DNA of 64,000 nucleotides from Nocardia stercoris (GTDB taxonomy: Bacteria; Actinomycetota; Actinomycetes; Mycobacteriales; Mycobacteriaceae). The stretch is from positions 22,291 through 86,290 of the forward strand of contig NZ_RFFH01000023.1 of the NCBI RefSeq assembly GCF_003696265.1. Direction: 5' to 3'. The notes beneath the pieces are model-generated. The model worked only from the letters and a program-made list of their open reading frames with translations. It did no database searches and had not been told where the DNA came from. Every line of letters begins with the position of its first letter. Positions within the stretch are counted from its first letter, which is position 1. Shown here piece after piece: positions 23,838 through 32,877 of this stretch. The translations under genes and the position numbers were made by a program.

Positions 23838-24956
23838 TCACGGGCGCGGTCCGAAGAAGGCGGCGCGGGCGGCGTCGACGCGGGCTTGCGCCGCGGACGC
23901 GCTCTGGAAGCTGACGACACCGGAACCGGCTGCGGCCAAAGCCATTGCGGCGATGCCGCCGACCACGGTCAGCAGGTCGGCGGGCAGCAGCGGGCTGCTG
24001 TCGGAGGTGGGCCGGATCTGCGGGTTCGGGGGCTGCGCGAGCACCGGTGGCGGCGCCACGGCGGGCGGCGGCGGTGGCGGCGGTGGCGGTGGCGGTGCCA
24101 GGGCCGGCGGCGGGGCGAGGACCGGGATCGCCGGCAGTGGCGGTGCCGCGATCACGGGCAGCGGTGGCGGGGCCGGCATCGCGGGAACCGGCGGGGGGCG
24201 CAGCAGCAGGAGCAGCAGCCAGGGCGCCGCCGAACCTACTGCGGCACTGCCCAATACGGCGGACCCGGCGCCGCCCACCGCGGAACCCGTTCCGCCGACC
24301 ACGGACCCGGTGGTGCCGACCGCCGAGCCGACACCCGCCGAGCCGAGGGCCCCCACGCCCAGCGCGGCGGAACCTGTGGCCGCGGAGCCGGCCGCGGCGG
24401 AGCCTGCCCCAGCGGAACCCGCTGCGGCGGAACCGATTCCGGCCGAGCCTGGAACGATCGAGGAGCCGAGACCCGCGGAACCGGTGCCGAGCAGCAGGTC
24501 GAGCAGGCCGGCCGGATGTTCACCGGGCACGCCCCGAGCCGGCCGTTCACCCGAGCCCGAGTCCGGCCGGTCACCGGCGTCCGCGTCGTCGCCGGGGGCG
24601 GAACCGCGCCCCGGTACCGACGTGTCACCCGGAATGCGCAGCGGAATCGGGTACGGCGCACCGGAATCGCCGCCGTCGGACCCGTCACCGGCGTCGGCAC
24701 GGCCCGGGTGCGGTCCCCGCGCGGGGACCGGCAGATGGGGCGAACCTGTTCGGCCGGAACGATCTTCGCGACCCGGGACGTCCGCGCCGAGGTGTCCGCG
24801 CGGTCCGCCGGCCTGCCGGTCGTCCGAACCACCGGGCGAGCAATGCGCGCAACCGTCGTTACCCGGGTGCGCGAAGGCGAATGCGGGAGCGAGCAGCCCG
24901 TAGCCGGACACGATCCCGGCCACCGCAACCACGCGCATCCAGCGCCGTCCGGCCAT
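23838..24956 (-). CDS. Secreted or surface-anchored Gly-Ser-Ala/Pro-rich low-complexity protein
   Basis: The 372-residue protein begins with a signal peptide (RRWMRVVAVAGIVSGYGLLA, then FAFAHPGNDGC). It continues with a charged Gly/Asp/Arg/Pro-rich stretch, a central GSA repeat region (GSAAAGSAGAGSAAAGSAAT, about residues 165-250), and a Pro-rich region with a run of about eleven prolines (about 260-320). A C-terminal hydrophobic helix (LLPADLLTVVGGIAAMALAA) and a short tail end the protein. This suggests a wall-spanning or membrane-tethered extracellular protein. I do not recognise the family. It heads the minus-strand group with the peptidase and membrane protein. Low complexity makes exact annotation uncertain. 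Confidence 0.65.
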   Translation of the reverse strand: MAGRRWMRVVAVAGIVSGYGLLAPAFAFAHPGNDGCAHCSPGGSDDRQAGGPRGHLGADVPGREDRSGRTGSPHLPVPARGPHPGRADAGDGSDGGDSGAPYPIPLRIPGDTSVPGRGSAPGDDADAGDRPDSGSGERPARGVPGEHPAGLLDLLLGTGSAGLGSSIVPGSAGIGSAAAGSAGAGSAAAGSAATGSAALGVGALGSAGVGSAVGTTGSVVGGTGSAVGGAGSAVLGSAAVGSAAPWLLLLLLRPPPVPAMPAPPPLPVIAAPPLPAIPVLAPPPALAPPPPPPPPPPPAVAPPPVLAQPPNPQIRPTSDSSPLLPADLLTVVGGIAAMALAAAGSGVVSFQSASAAQARVDAARAAFFGPRP

Positions 24957-25247
24957 GCGCCTGCCTTCCCCTCGGGTATCCGGCCGCGCAGCTCCACCCG
25001 CTGCGCCGATATCCGACGGCCCAGCTCAGTTCATCGGATCGCGATCATCATAGCTGCCGAAAATTAGCTCGCAGCCCGAGATCGCGTGACGCACATCACT
25101 TTACGAGCCGTTTACTGATAACGGAACCGCCCGGTCACCCTACCGAAAACCCGAATTCACCCACCCCCACCCCACATTTGCCCACCTCACCGCTGCGCCC
25201 GCTCCTCCCGGCGCGAGCGCACCCGCAACCGGAACCCCCGAAACGCG
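24957..25247 (-). other. Gene-free promoter region of the low-complexity protein gene
   Basis: About 290 bp without a supported gene. The part at 25040-25130 is AT-rich for this genome and is the likely promoter for the minus-strand gene starting at 24956. It contains a CRP-like site (25086-25099). The part at 25140-25245 is C-rich and shows nothing I can name. Confidence 0.4.
25086..25099. promoter_or_regulatory. CRP-like operator (GTGA-N6-TCAC)
   Basis: GTGACGCACATCAC matches the core of CRP-family sites (TGTGA-N6-TCACA) and lies about 130 bp upstream of the gene at 23838-24956. A close relative (GTGATGCACATCAC) occurs at 31664-31677. Confidence 0.5.
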
Positions 25248-25281
25248 AGGTGCCGCTCGGGACGTCTCCCGAGCGGCACCT
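25248..25281 (-). terminator. Hairpin terminator after the Rv3548c-like SDR gene
   Basis: AGGTGCCGCTCGGGA and TCCCGAGCGGCACCT form a perfect 15-bp stem with loop CGTC, 19 bp past the stop codon. Confidence 0.7.
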
Positions 25282-25299
25282 GTTGCGGCGCAGTGATTC

Positions 25300-26214
25300 C
25301 TACGCGCCGAAGACGGGCTCCGGCGGGGTGGCGCGGGCCAGCAGGTCGCGGACGGCGACGCCGAGCTTGGCCGGCTCCCAGCGGGCGCCGTTGTCGACCG
25401 AGACGCCGTGGCGCCAGCCGTCGGCGATCGTGACCATGCCGCCCTCGACCTCGAACATCCGGCCGGTGACACCGGCGGAGTCGGTGCTGCCCAGCCACAC
25501 GACCAGCGGGGAGACGTTGCCCGGCGCCTTGGCGTCGAAACCGTCGACCGGCGCGGCCATGTCGGCGGCGAAGACGGTCTCGGTCATGCGGGTGCGGGCG
25601 ACCGGCGCGATGGCGTTGACGGTGATGTCGTAGCGGGCCAGCTCGGCGGCCGCGGTCAGCGACAGTGCCGCGATACCGGCCTTGGCGGCGGCGTAGGCGG
25701 CCTGGCCGACGCTGCCCTGCAGGCCGGCGCCGGAGCTGGTGTTGATGATGCGGGCGTCGACCGGGCGGCCGGCCTTGTGCTCACCGCGCCAGTAGGCGGA
25801 GGCGTGCTTCATGGTGGCGGCGTGGCCCTTGAGGTGCACGCGGATGACCGCGTCCCACTCGTCTTCCTGAATGTTGACGACCATGCGGTCGCGCACGAAA
25901 CCGGCGTTGTTGACCAGCACGTCGAGGCCACCGAAGGTGGAGACGGCCTGCTCGACCAAGCGCTGCGCGCCGTTCCAGTCGGCGATGTCGTCGGTGTTGA
26001 CGACGGCCTTGCCGCCGGCCGCGACGATCTCGGCCACCACCTGCTCGGCGGGGGTCTCGCCGCCGTCCACGCCGTCGAGGGCGACGCCGAGGTCGTTCAC
26101 CACGACGTTGGCCCCGGCGGCGGCGAAGGCGAGGGCGTGCTCGCGGCCGATGCCGCGTCCGGCGCCGGTCACGATCACGGTGCGGCCGGCGCACAGCAGG
26201 GCGTTGTCACTCAT
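25300..26214 (-). CDS. Short-chain dehydrogenase (Rv3548c-like) of the C/D-ring cluster
   Basis: The 304-residue SDR has TGAGRGIG (about 16-23), NNAG (about 106) and the catalytic Ser-Tyr-Lys in NTSSGAGLQGSVGQAAYAAAKAG. The long form with a C-terminal extension resembles the multifunctional-enzyme-2 type hydroxyacyl-CoA dehydrogenases and matches Rv3548c by length and place. The reaction in C/D-ring degradation is not established. It follows the Rv3549c-like SDR after 42 bp and probably shares the KstR2-type promoter at 27063. Confidence 0.85.
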   Translation of the reverse strand: MSDNALLCAGRTVIVTGAGRGIGREHALAFAAAGANVVVNDLGVALDGVDGGETPAEQVVAEIVAAGGKAVVNTDDIADWNGAQRLVEQAVSTFGGLDVLVNNAGFVRDRMVVNIQEDEWDAVIRVHLKGHAATMKHASAYWRGEHKAGRPVDARIINTSSGAGLQGSVGQAAYAAAKAGIAALSLTAAAELARYDITVNAIAPVARTRMTETVFAADMAAPVDGFDAKAPGNVSPLVVWLGSTDSAGVTGRMFEVEGGMVTIADGWRHGVSVDNGARWEPAKLGVAVRDLLARATPPEPVFGA

Positions 26215-26256
26215 GTCTGTCTCGTTTCTTGTTGTGAGGCCGTGTATTTCGGCTGT

Positions 26257-27054
26257 TCAGTTGGCGGCCGCGGCGTTGTGGTCGACGTTCGCCGCGTCCA
26301 GGAACGCGGGCCGTTCCCCACCGCCGTGGACCAGCAGCGTGGCACCGCTGATGTAGGCGGCGAGCGGAGATGCCAGGAAGGCGGCGGCCTGCCCGACGTC
26401 GACGGGTTCGGCCATCCGGCCCAGCGGGATGGTGGCGCCGACCGCGGCGATGCCGGCCTCGTCGCCGTAGTGCAGTTCGCTGGATTCGGTGCGTACCGGG
26501 CCGACCGCGACCGTGTTGACCCGCACGCGCGGCGACCATTCGACGGCGAGCGTGCCGGCCAGGTTGTCCAGGCCCGCCTTGGCGGCGCCGTAGGCCGCGG
26601 TGCCCGGCGACGGGCGGCCGCCGGAGACGCTGGAGATCATCACGATCGAGCCGCCCTCGGCCTGCTGCTGCATGACCGCGTTGGCGGCCTGCGACAGCAG
26701 CAGCGGGGCGAGCAGGTTCAGCTCGACGATCTTCGAGTGGAAGCGCGGGCTGGCGTCGGCGGCCAGCGCGTAGGGCGCGCCACCGGCGTTGTTGATCAGG
26801 GTGTCGAGGCGGCCGTGCCGGGCGACGATGGTGTCGATCAGTTCGGTGACCGCGGCGCTGTCGCGCACGTCGCAGGGCAGGAATTCCGCGGTCCGGCCCT
26901 CGAACTCCACGGGTGCGCCGGGGTCGCGGCGGGCACAGGTGACGACGGTGGCGCCGGCCTGCAGGAACACCCGCGTAATGCCGGCACCGACACCGCGTAC
27001 ACCGCCGGTGATGAGAACAACGGTTCCGGATAGGTCCACTTGAAGCGCCATCAT
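26257..27054 (-). CDS. Short-chain dehydrogenase (Rv3549c-like) of the C/D-ring cluster
   Basis: The 265-residue SDR has TGGVRGVGAG (about 17-26), NNAG (about 90) and SSVSGGRPSPGTAAYGAAKAG with the catalytic Ser, Tyr and Lys. The C-terminus GGGERPAFLDAANVDHN is typical of this subgroup. It matches Rv3549c by place, divergent from echA20. The substrate is unknown; a 3-hydroxyacyl-CoA or ring hydroxyl intermediate of the HIP pathway is likely. The KstR2-type box lies only 9-22 bp upstream of its ATG, so a bound repressor would cover its initiation region. Confidence 0.86.
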   Translation of the reverse strand: MMALQVDLSGTVVLITGGVRGVGAGITRVFLQAGATVVTCARRDPGAPVEFEGRTAEFLPCDVRDSAAVTELIDTIVARHGRLDTLINNAGGAPYALAADASPRFHSKIVELNLLAPLLLSQAANAVMQQQAEGGSIVMISSVSGGRPSPGTAAYGAAKAGLDNLAGTLAVEWSPRVRVNTVAVGPVRTESSELHYGDEAGIAAVGATIPLGRMAEPVDVGQAAAFLASPLAAYISGATLLVHGGGERPAFLDAANVDHNAAAAN

Positions 27055-27062
27055 GCTAACCT

Positions 27063-27076
27063 ACCAAGCACTTGCT
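27063..27076. promoter_or_regulatory. KstR2-type operator between the Rv3549c-like gene and echA20
   Basis: ACCAAGCACTTGCT matches AnCAAGnnCTTGnT. It is embedded in 24 bp (27058-27081) identical to the fadD3 upstream region (39141-39164). It controls both directions. Confidence 0.85.
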
Positions 27077-27098
27077 TGTTTTTCTAGAACGGACGGTC

Positions 27099-27863
27099 AT
27101 GGGGATCAATCGACATTCCGCGGGCGCCGGTATCGAGGTCGTAACCGTCGACTACGCACCGGTCAACGCCATTCCGTCGGCCGGCTGGTTCGCACTGGCC
27201 GACGCCGTACGCGACGCCGGCCGCGACCAGGACACCAAGGTCGTCGTGCTGCGCGCCGAAGGCCGCGGCTTCAACGCCGGCGTGGACATCAAGGAGATGA
27301 ACGCGGACACCGGCCACACCGCCCTCATCCGCGCCAACCACGGCTGCTTCGCCGCGTTCGCCGCCGTCTACGACTGCGAGGTCCCGGTCGTCACCGCCGT
27401 GAACGGCTTCTGCCTCGGCGGCGGCATCGGCCTGGTCGGCAACTCCGACGTCATCGTCGCCTCCGACGACGCGACCTTCGGCCTCCCCGAGGTAGACCGT
27501 GGCGCCCTCGGCGCCGCCACCCACCTGGCCCGCCTGGTCCCGCAGCACCTGATGCGGACCATGTTCTACACCGCCGGCACCCTCACCGCGCAGCAGCTGC
27601 ACCACTACGGCTCGGTGTACAAGGTCGTGCCGCGCGACGAACTCGACAAGGCCGCCATGGAGGTGGCCGAGAACATCGCGAACAAGGACGGCCGAGTCAT
27701 CCGGGCCGCCAAGAAGGCGCTCAACGGCATCGACGTGCAGGACGTGCACCGCTCCTACCGCTTCGAGCAGGGCTTCACCATGGAGCTCAACCTCGCGGGC
27801 GTCGCCGACGAGATCCGCGCGCGCTTCGACGACGACCTCGCGGCCCAGAAGAAGGGGAAGTAA
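27099..27863 (+). CDS. echA20: EchA20, crotonase-family ring-D hydrolase of the HIP pathway
   Basis: The 254-residue crotonase-fold protein has GRGFNAGVDIKEMN (oxyanion hole, about 58-71), NGFCLGGGIGLVGNSD (about 103-118) and GLPEVDRGALGAATHL. It matches Rv3550 EchA20, which hydrolytically opens ring D of the CoA ester intermediate before IpdAB acts. I chose ATG 27099 with GGACGG upstream. The longer frame would start with a TTG at 27072 inside the KstR2 box. It begins the echA20-ipdA-ipdB-ipdC operon, with tight or overlapping junctions throughout. Confidence 0.9.
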   Translation: MGINRHSAGAGIEVVTVDYAPVNAIPSAGWFALADAVRDAGRDQDTKVVVLRAEGRGFNAGVDIKEMNADTGHTALIRANHGCFAAFAAVYDCEVPVVTAVNGFCLGGGIGLVGNSDVIVASDDATFGLPEVDRGALGAATHLARLVPQHLMRTMFYTAGTLTAQQLHHYGSVYKVVPRDELDKAAMEVAENIANKDGRVIRAAKKALNGIDVQDVHRSYRFEQGFTMELNLAGVADEIRARFDDDLAAQKKGK

Positions 27864-27868
27864 AAGCC

Positions 27869-28731
<863 letters not shown>

Positions 28732-28735
<4 letters not shown>

Positions 28736-29490
28736 CCGACACCAGCACCATCACCCGCGCCGAGGTCTGCGTCGTCGCGTCCGCCGAGATCTTCCGCGGC
28801 GCCGGCGAGATCATGGCCTCCCCCATGTCCACCGTCACCACCATCGGCGCCCGGCTGGCGCGGCTCACCTTCGAGCCCGACTTGCTGCTCTCCGACGGTG
28901 AGGCGCTGTTCTTCGCCCAGGTCCCGCCGATCGGCGGCAAGGCCCCGATCGAGGGCTGGATCCCGTTCTCCAAGGTCTTCGACGTGGTGAACTCCGGCCG
29001 CCGGCACGTGGTCATGGGCGCCAACCAGCTCGACCGTTACGGCAACCAGAACCTGTCCGCCTTCGGCCCGCTGCAGCAGCCGACCCGGCAGATGTTCGGT
29101 GTGCGCGGCGCCCCGGGCAACACCATCAACCACGCGACCAGCTACTTCGTGCCCAAGCACAACAAGCGGGTGTTCACCGACACCGTCGACGTGGTCTCCG
29201 GCATCGGTTACGACAAGATCGATCCCGCGAACCCGGCCTACCGGTTCCACCACCTGCACCGCGTGGTGTCCAACCTGGGCGTGTTCGACTTCGGCGGCCC
29301 CGACCACACCCTGCGCGCGCTGTCGCTGCACCCGGGCGTGAGCGCCGACGAGGTCGCGGAGAACACCTCCTTCGAGGTCGCCGGTCTGGCCGAGGCGGGC
29401 GAGACCCGGCTGCCGACCGAGGAAGAGCTCACCATCATCCGGACCGTCCTGGACCCGAAGGGATTCCGCGAGAAGGAGGTTCAAGCATGA
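28732..29490 (+). CDS. ipdB: IpdB, beta subunit of the steroid ring-C hydrolase
   Basis: The 252-residue CoA-transferase-fold protein begins VTDTSTITRAEVCVVASAEI. It has FSKVFDVVNSGRRHVVMGAN and the Gly-rich GVRGAPGNTINHATSY, and it matches Rv3552. GTG at 28732 overlaps the ipdA stop (GTGA), and its own stop overlaps ipdC (ATGA), so the three genes are strictly coupled. It forms the heterotetrameric hydrolase with IpdA. A longer frame upstream is only antisense-free read-through of the ipdA region. Confidence 0.92.
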
Positions 29491-30554
29491 CCGCACAGCA
29501 GCTGCGGACGCCGCTGACCGAGCTGGTCGGCATCGAGCACCCGATCGTGCAGACCGGGATGGGCTGGGTCGCCGGCCCGGGCCTGGTCGCGGCCACCGCG
29601 AACGCGGGCGGGCTGGGCATCCTGGCCTCGGCGACCATGACCTTCGAGGAACTCGAGGTCGCGATCGCGAAGACGAAGGCCAAGACCGACAAGCCGTTCG
29701 GCGTGAACATCCGCGCCGACGGCTCCGACGCGGCCGAGCGCTGCGAGCTGATGATCCGCGAGGGCGTCAAGGTGGCCTCGTTCGCGCTGGCCCCGAAGAA
29801 GGAGCTCATCGCGCGGCTGAAGGACAACGGCGTGGTCGTCGTGCCGTCCATCGGTGCGGCCAAGCACGCGGTGAAGGTCGCCTCGTGGGGCGCCGACGCG
29901 GTCATCGTGCAGGGCGGTGAGGGCGGTGGCCACACCGGTTCCGTCGCGACGACGCTGCTGCTCCCGTCGGTGCTGGACGCGGTCGACATCCCGGTCGTGG
30001 CCGGCGGTGGTTTCTTCGACGGCCGCGGCCTGGCCGCCGCCCTGTCCTACGGTGCCGCCGGTGTCGCGATGGGTACCCGCTTCCTGCTCACCCAGGACTC
30101 GAGCGTGCCCGATTCCGTGAAGCAGCAGTACCTGTCCCGCGGCCTGCAGGACACCGTCGTCTCGACCCGGGTCGACGGCATGCCGCACCGCGTGCTCAAC
30201 ACCGAACTGGTGAACAAGCTGGAGCACTCCGGGAAGTACCGCGGTTTCGCCGCGGCCGCCGGAAACGCGCTGAAGTTCAAGAGCATGACCGGCATGAAGT
30301 GGTCGACCATCGTCCGCGACGGCCTGGCCATGCGCAAGCACAAGGACCTCACCTGGTCCCAGGTCATCATGGCCGCCAACACCCCGATGCTGCTGAAAGC
30401 CGGTCTGGTCGAAGGCAATACGCAAGCGGGCGTCCTGGCCTCCGGTCAGGTCGCCGGCATCATCGACGACCTGCCCACCGTCGCCGAACTGATCGACCGC
30501 ATCGTCACCGAAGCCGTCGAACGCATCGACTCCCTGTCCAAGCTCCGCGCCTGA
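29487..30554 (+). CDS. ipdC: IpdC, NADH:FMN-type reductase of the nitronate-monooxygenase fold
   Basis: The 355-residue TIM-barrel flavoprotein of the 2-nitropropane dioxygenase-like family has MGWVAGPGLVAATANAGGLG (about 25-44), VQGGEGGGHTG (about 141-151) and the phosphate-binding AGGGFFDGRGLAAALSYGA. Rv3553 IpdC acts on the hydroxylated C/D-ring CoA intermediate to introduce the ketone needed for ring opening. Last gene of the operon; two hairpins follow. Confidence 0.9.
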   Translation: MTAQQLRTPLTELVGIEHPIVQTGMGWVAGPGLVAATANAGGLGILASATMTFEELEVAIAKTKAKTDKPFGVNIRADGSDAAERCELMIREGVKVASFALAPKKELIARLKDNGVVVVPSIGAAKHAVKVASWGADAVIVQGGEGGGHTGSVATTLLLPSVLDAVDIPVVAGGGFFDGRGLAAALSYGAAGVAMGTRFLLTQDSSVPDSVKQQYLSRGLQDTVVSTRVDGMPHRVLNTELVNKLEHSGKYRGFAAAAGNALKFKSMTGMKWSTIVRDGLAMRKHKDLTWSQVIMAANTPMLLKAGLVEGNTQAGVLASGQVAGIIDDLPTVAELIDRIVTEAVERIDSLSKLRA

Positions 30555-30570
30555 GCAGGGCAAGCGAGGC

Positions 30571-30599
30571 GCCCACACACCGTCTGGGCGTGTGTGGGC
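30571..30599 (+). terminator. First of two tandem terminators after ipdC
   Basis: GCCCACACAC and GTGTGTGGGC form a perfect 10-bp stem, 16 bp after the ipdC stop. Confidence 0.65.
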
Positions 30600-30612
30600 A
30601 CCCGCACTCCAC

Positions 30613-30647
30613 CCGAAGGTCACCCCCGCACCGGGGGTGACCTTCGG
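30613..30647 (+). terminator. Second tandem terminator after ipdC
   Basis: CCGAAGGTCACCCCCG and CGGGGGTGACCTTCGG form a perfect 16-bp stem with a three-base loop. The strength of the pair suggests that read-through from the ipd operon into the downstream accessory genes is prevented. Confidence 0.75.
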
Positions 30648-30725
30648 TCGTTTCGGCGCACGGCGGAAAACCGTTTGCCCGCGCTGAGATGATCAGATGC
30701 TGGAAGTACCGAAGGAGTGAGGGTG

Positions 30726-31112
30726 ATGACGAGCCGGCAGACGACCATCCTGTGGCGGCCCACCGGTCCGCAGGAGTTGGCGCTGGTTGCGGCGTCGGGG
30801 TGGCGGGAGTGGCCGGCGCGGCTGCCCGACCAGCCGATCTTCTACCCGGTGCTGACCGAGGAGTACGCGATCATGATCGCGCGGGACTGGAATGTGCCGG
30901 CGTCGGGTTGCGGGTTCGTCACCCGGTTCGCGGTCGACACCGACTATCTCGCGGGGTACGACGTGCAGCAGGTGGGTGGGCGCGAGATCCTCGAATACTG
31001 GATCCCGGCCGAGGAGCTGCCGAACTTCAACGCGCACATCGTCGGGCGGATCGAGGTGGTGCATCGGTTTCCGGCGGAGGCCGACTACCTGCGGGCCGAC
31101 CGGCACCGGTAG
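30726..31112 (+). CDS. Small uncharacterised protein (type often labelled ADP-ribosylation/crystallin J1)
   Basis: The 128-residue protein has TILWRPTGPQELALVAASGW at the N-terminus and LPDQPIFYPVLTEEYAIMIARDWN in the middle. The C-terminal half contains EYWIPAEELPNFNAHIVG. I recognise this as a small soluble family commonly labelled ADP-ribosylation/crystallin J1, a name with no experimental support that I know of. ATG 30726 has GAAGGAG eight bases upstream, better than the in-frame GTG at 30717 that overlaps that site. No operon partner; unrelated to the neighbouring ipd genes. Confidence 0.75.
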   Translation: MTSRQTTILWRPTGPQELALVAASGWREWPARLPDQPIFYPVLTEEYAIMIARDWNVPASGCGFVTRFAVDTDYLAGYDVQQVGGREILEYWIPAEELPNFNAHIVGRIEVVHRFPAEADYLRADRHR

Positions 31113-31271
31113 CTGTTCACCACAACGTGATTCGACGCCCGTAACGAGGTCACCGATCCGAAGTACCAGCGGCATTGGCAGATTCGAACGCCACCTGCCC
31201 CGCACGCGGGCTGCCTGCGTGCGCACGTGGCGCTTCGTTCGCGGGCAGTCCGCCGAGGCCCGGTGTCGTCG

Positions 31272-31556
31272 TCAGTAGGCGACCACGCTGCCGTTGCTGC
31301 ACTGCATCGTGCCTGGCAGCGGCCCTTGCATGCCGTAGCTGCCACCCTCACCGCCGACGATGCAGGCGAGGTCCGCGAGCAGCGGGCTGACCTGGTAGAG
31401 CTGGGCCGCGAGTGCAGTGCCCGACCCGGTCGAGGTGGTGGCCGGTGCCGGCGTGGTCGTGGTGGTTTGGGCGAGCGCGGCACCGGCGCCGACGGACAGT
31501 GCGATACCGGCGGTGGCGGTCAGGATTGCGGTGCTGCGAACGAGCGGAGAGAGCAT
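31272..31556 (-). CDS. Small secreted protein with signal peptide
   Basis: The 94-residue precursor has a signal peptide (ILTATAGIALSVGAGAALA, cleavage likely after ALA before QTTTTT). A Thr/Pro-rich linker and a short mature part with two cysteines (LADLACIVGG and TMQCSNGSV) follow, the cysteines probably disulphide-bonded. No family recognised. It stands alone on the minus strand, divergent from the haloalkane dehalogenase gene. Nocardial genomes carry many such small secreted proteins. No enzymatic motif. Confidence 0.7.
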   Translation of the reverse strand: MLSPLVRSTAILTATAGIALSVGAGAALAQTTTTTPAPATTSTGSGTALAAQLYQVSPLLADLACIVGGEGGSYGMQGPLPGTMQCSNGSVVAY

Positions 31557-31663
31557 GCGCGCATGATAGAGCCGGGTGAGGGCGCTATTCGACCGTTCCC
31601 CAATGTTCGAAATGCGACTTGTTCACATCAGCCGTGCCGAACTGGCAATGTTGCCGGACCAAG

Positions 31664-31677
31664 GTGATGCACATCAC
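31664..31677. promoter_or_regulatory. CRP-like operator (GTGA-N6-TCAC) upstream of the dehalogenase
   Basis: GTGATGCACATCAC followed by A, giving GTGA-N6-TCACA, lies 76 bp before the dehalogenase ATG and 107 bp from the divergent secreted-protein gene. Confidence 0.55.
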
Positions 31678-31753
31678 ATCGATGCGGGGTCACAGCGGCC
31701 CACGATCCCGTGTCCAACCGGGTGTAAGCAGTTCACACGGAAGGACTACGGCG

Positions 31754-32617
31754 ATGGCCACCATCGATGTACTCGACTCGTTCATCAACTACACCGACGT
31801 CGGGACAGGCGACGTCCCGGTCGTGTTCCTGCACGGCAACCCGACGTCTTCGTACCTGTGGCGCAACGTGATTCCGCATGTCAGCGACCGGACTCGGGTG
31901 CTGGCACCGGATCTCGTCGGCATGGGCGAATCGGGGAAGCCGGACAGCGAGTACCGGTTCGCCGATCACGCGCGGTATCTGGACGCGTGGTTCGACGCAC
32001 TCGGCCTGGAACAGGTCGTGATCGTCGGCCACGACTGGGGTGGGGCGCTCGGAATGGACTGGGCGGCGCGGCATCCCGAGCGGGTTCGGGGGATCGCGGT
32101 GATCGAGACGTTCTTGCGGCCGCTGCGATGGAGCGACCTGCCCCCGCAGGGCCAGGAACTGTTCCGGCGGTTCCGATCGCCGGAAGGGGAACGAATGATC
32201 CTCGACGACAACATGTTCATCGAGTTCAACCTGCCCAACGCGACCAAGCACCTGGACCCGGCCGACCTCGACGTCTACCGCTCCTACTACCCGACCCGCG
32301 AGTCCCGCAAGCCGATGCTGGCCTGGCCGCGAGCGTTCCCGTTCCCCGGCGAAACCGACGACGTGGTCGCGATCGTCGAGAACTACGACCGCTGGATGGC
32401 AGCGTCCCCTGCGGTGCCGAAGCTGGTGATGGCGGTCGAGAACGGCGTGGGCCTCGGCTCACCGGAGATGATCGACTGGGCAGCAACCACTTTCGCCTCA
32501 ACCGAGGTCGTCTCCATCGGCCCGGCGGGCCACCACGCGCCGGAGGACCAGCCCGACGCCATCGGCGCCGCCGTCGCCGACTGGATCCGCAAACACGAGC
32601 TGACCGGCCAGGCTTGA
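31754..32617 (+). CDS. Haloalkane dehalogenase (DhaA-like alpha/beta hydrolase)
   Basis: The 287-residue protein has the family motifs in order: HGNPTSSYLWRNVIPHV (oxyanion region, about 27-43), nucleophile Asp94 in VGHDWGGALG with halide-binding Trp95, the acid AVIETFLRPL (about 116-125) and His in GPAGHHAPEDQPD. This is the rhodococcal DhaA/LinB layout, releasing halide and an alcohol. ATG 31754 has AAGGAC upstream; earlier in-frame starts add unrelated sequence. It is not part of sterol catabolism. The CRP-like site suggests carbon- or energy-dependent control. Confidence 0.88.
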   Translation: MATIDVLDSFINYTDVGTGDVPVVFLHGNPTSSYLWRNVIPHVSDRTRVLAPDLVGMGESGKPDSEYRFADHARYLDAWFDALGLEQVVIVGHDWGGALGMDWAARHPERVRGIAVIETFLRPLRWSDLPPQGQELFRRFRSPEGERMILDDNMFIEFNLPNATKHLDPADLDVYRSYYPTRESRKPMLAWPRAFPFPGETDDVVAIVENYDRWMAASPAVPKLVMAVENGVGLGSPEMIDWAATTFASTEVVSIGPAGHHAPEDQPDAIGAAVADWIRKHELTGQA

Positions 32618-32749
32618 CCGAACACCCACCGAGGCGGCGCCGGGCGACCCGCCGAACACGCTCGGCGTGGTCGCACCGCCCGCCGCCGACACAGAACAGC
32701 CGAGCACGCTCTGGCCATGGGCGCCACCAGCCCCGGTCACTTCTCGAGA

Positions 32750-32790
32750 AATGGTCATCTACCTCCGTGGTCCGGGGGCAGATGACCATT
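32750..32790. repeat. 41-bp palindromic repeat, copy 1
   Basis: The arms AATGGTCATCT and AGATGACCATT are perfectly complementary, with a CCTCCG...CCGGGG centre. An element of the same length and similar sequence occurs at 63326-63366. Each lies downstream of a gene 3' end (here the dehalogenase), so they may work as terminators. Confidence 0.6.
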
Positions 32791-32877
32791 CCTTGGCCGA
32801 CAACGAGATCGGGGCGCACCTCCCCGAACTGGGGGTATGTACTTGCGGCGGGTCCGCTGTGGCCGAAGAATGGCGCG

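Noticed and set aside
23945..25633. A 562-codon plus-strand frame opposite the secreted-protein gene
   Set aside because: Composition is Arg/Pro/Ser junk typical of an antisense frame in GC-rich DNA; the minus frame has a signal peptide and ordered repeats.
31576..32877. Long upstream extension of the Cys-tailed sigma factor
   Set aside because: It runs across the dehalogenase gene in another frame; sigma homology begins only after ATG 32878.
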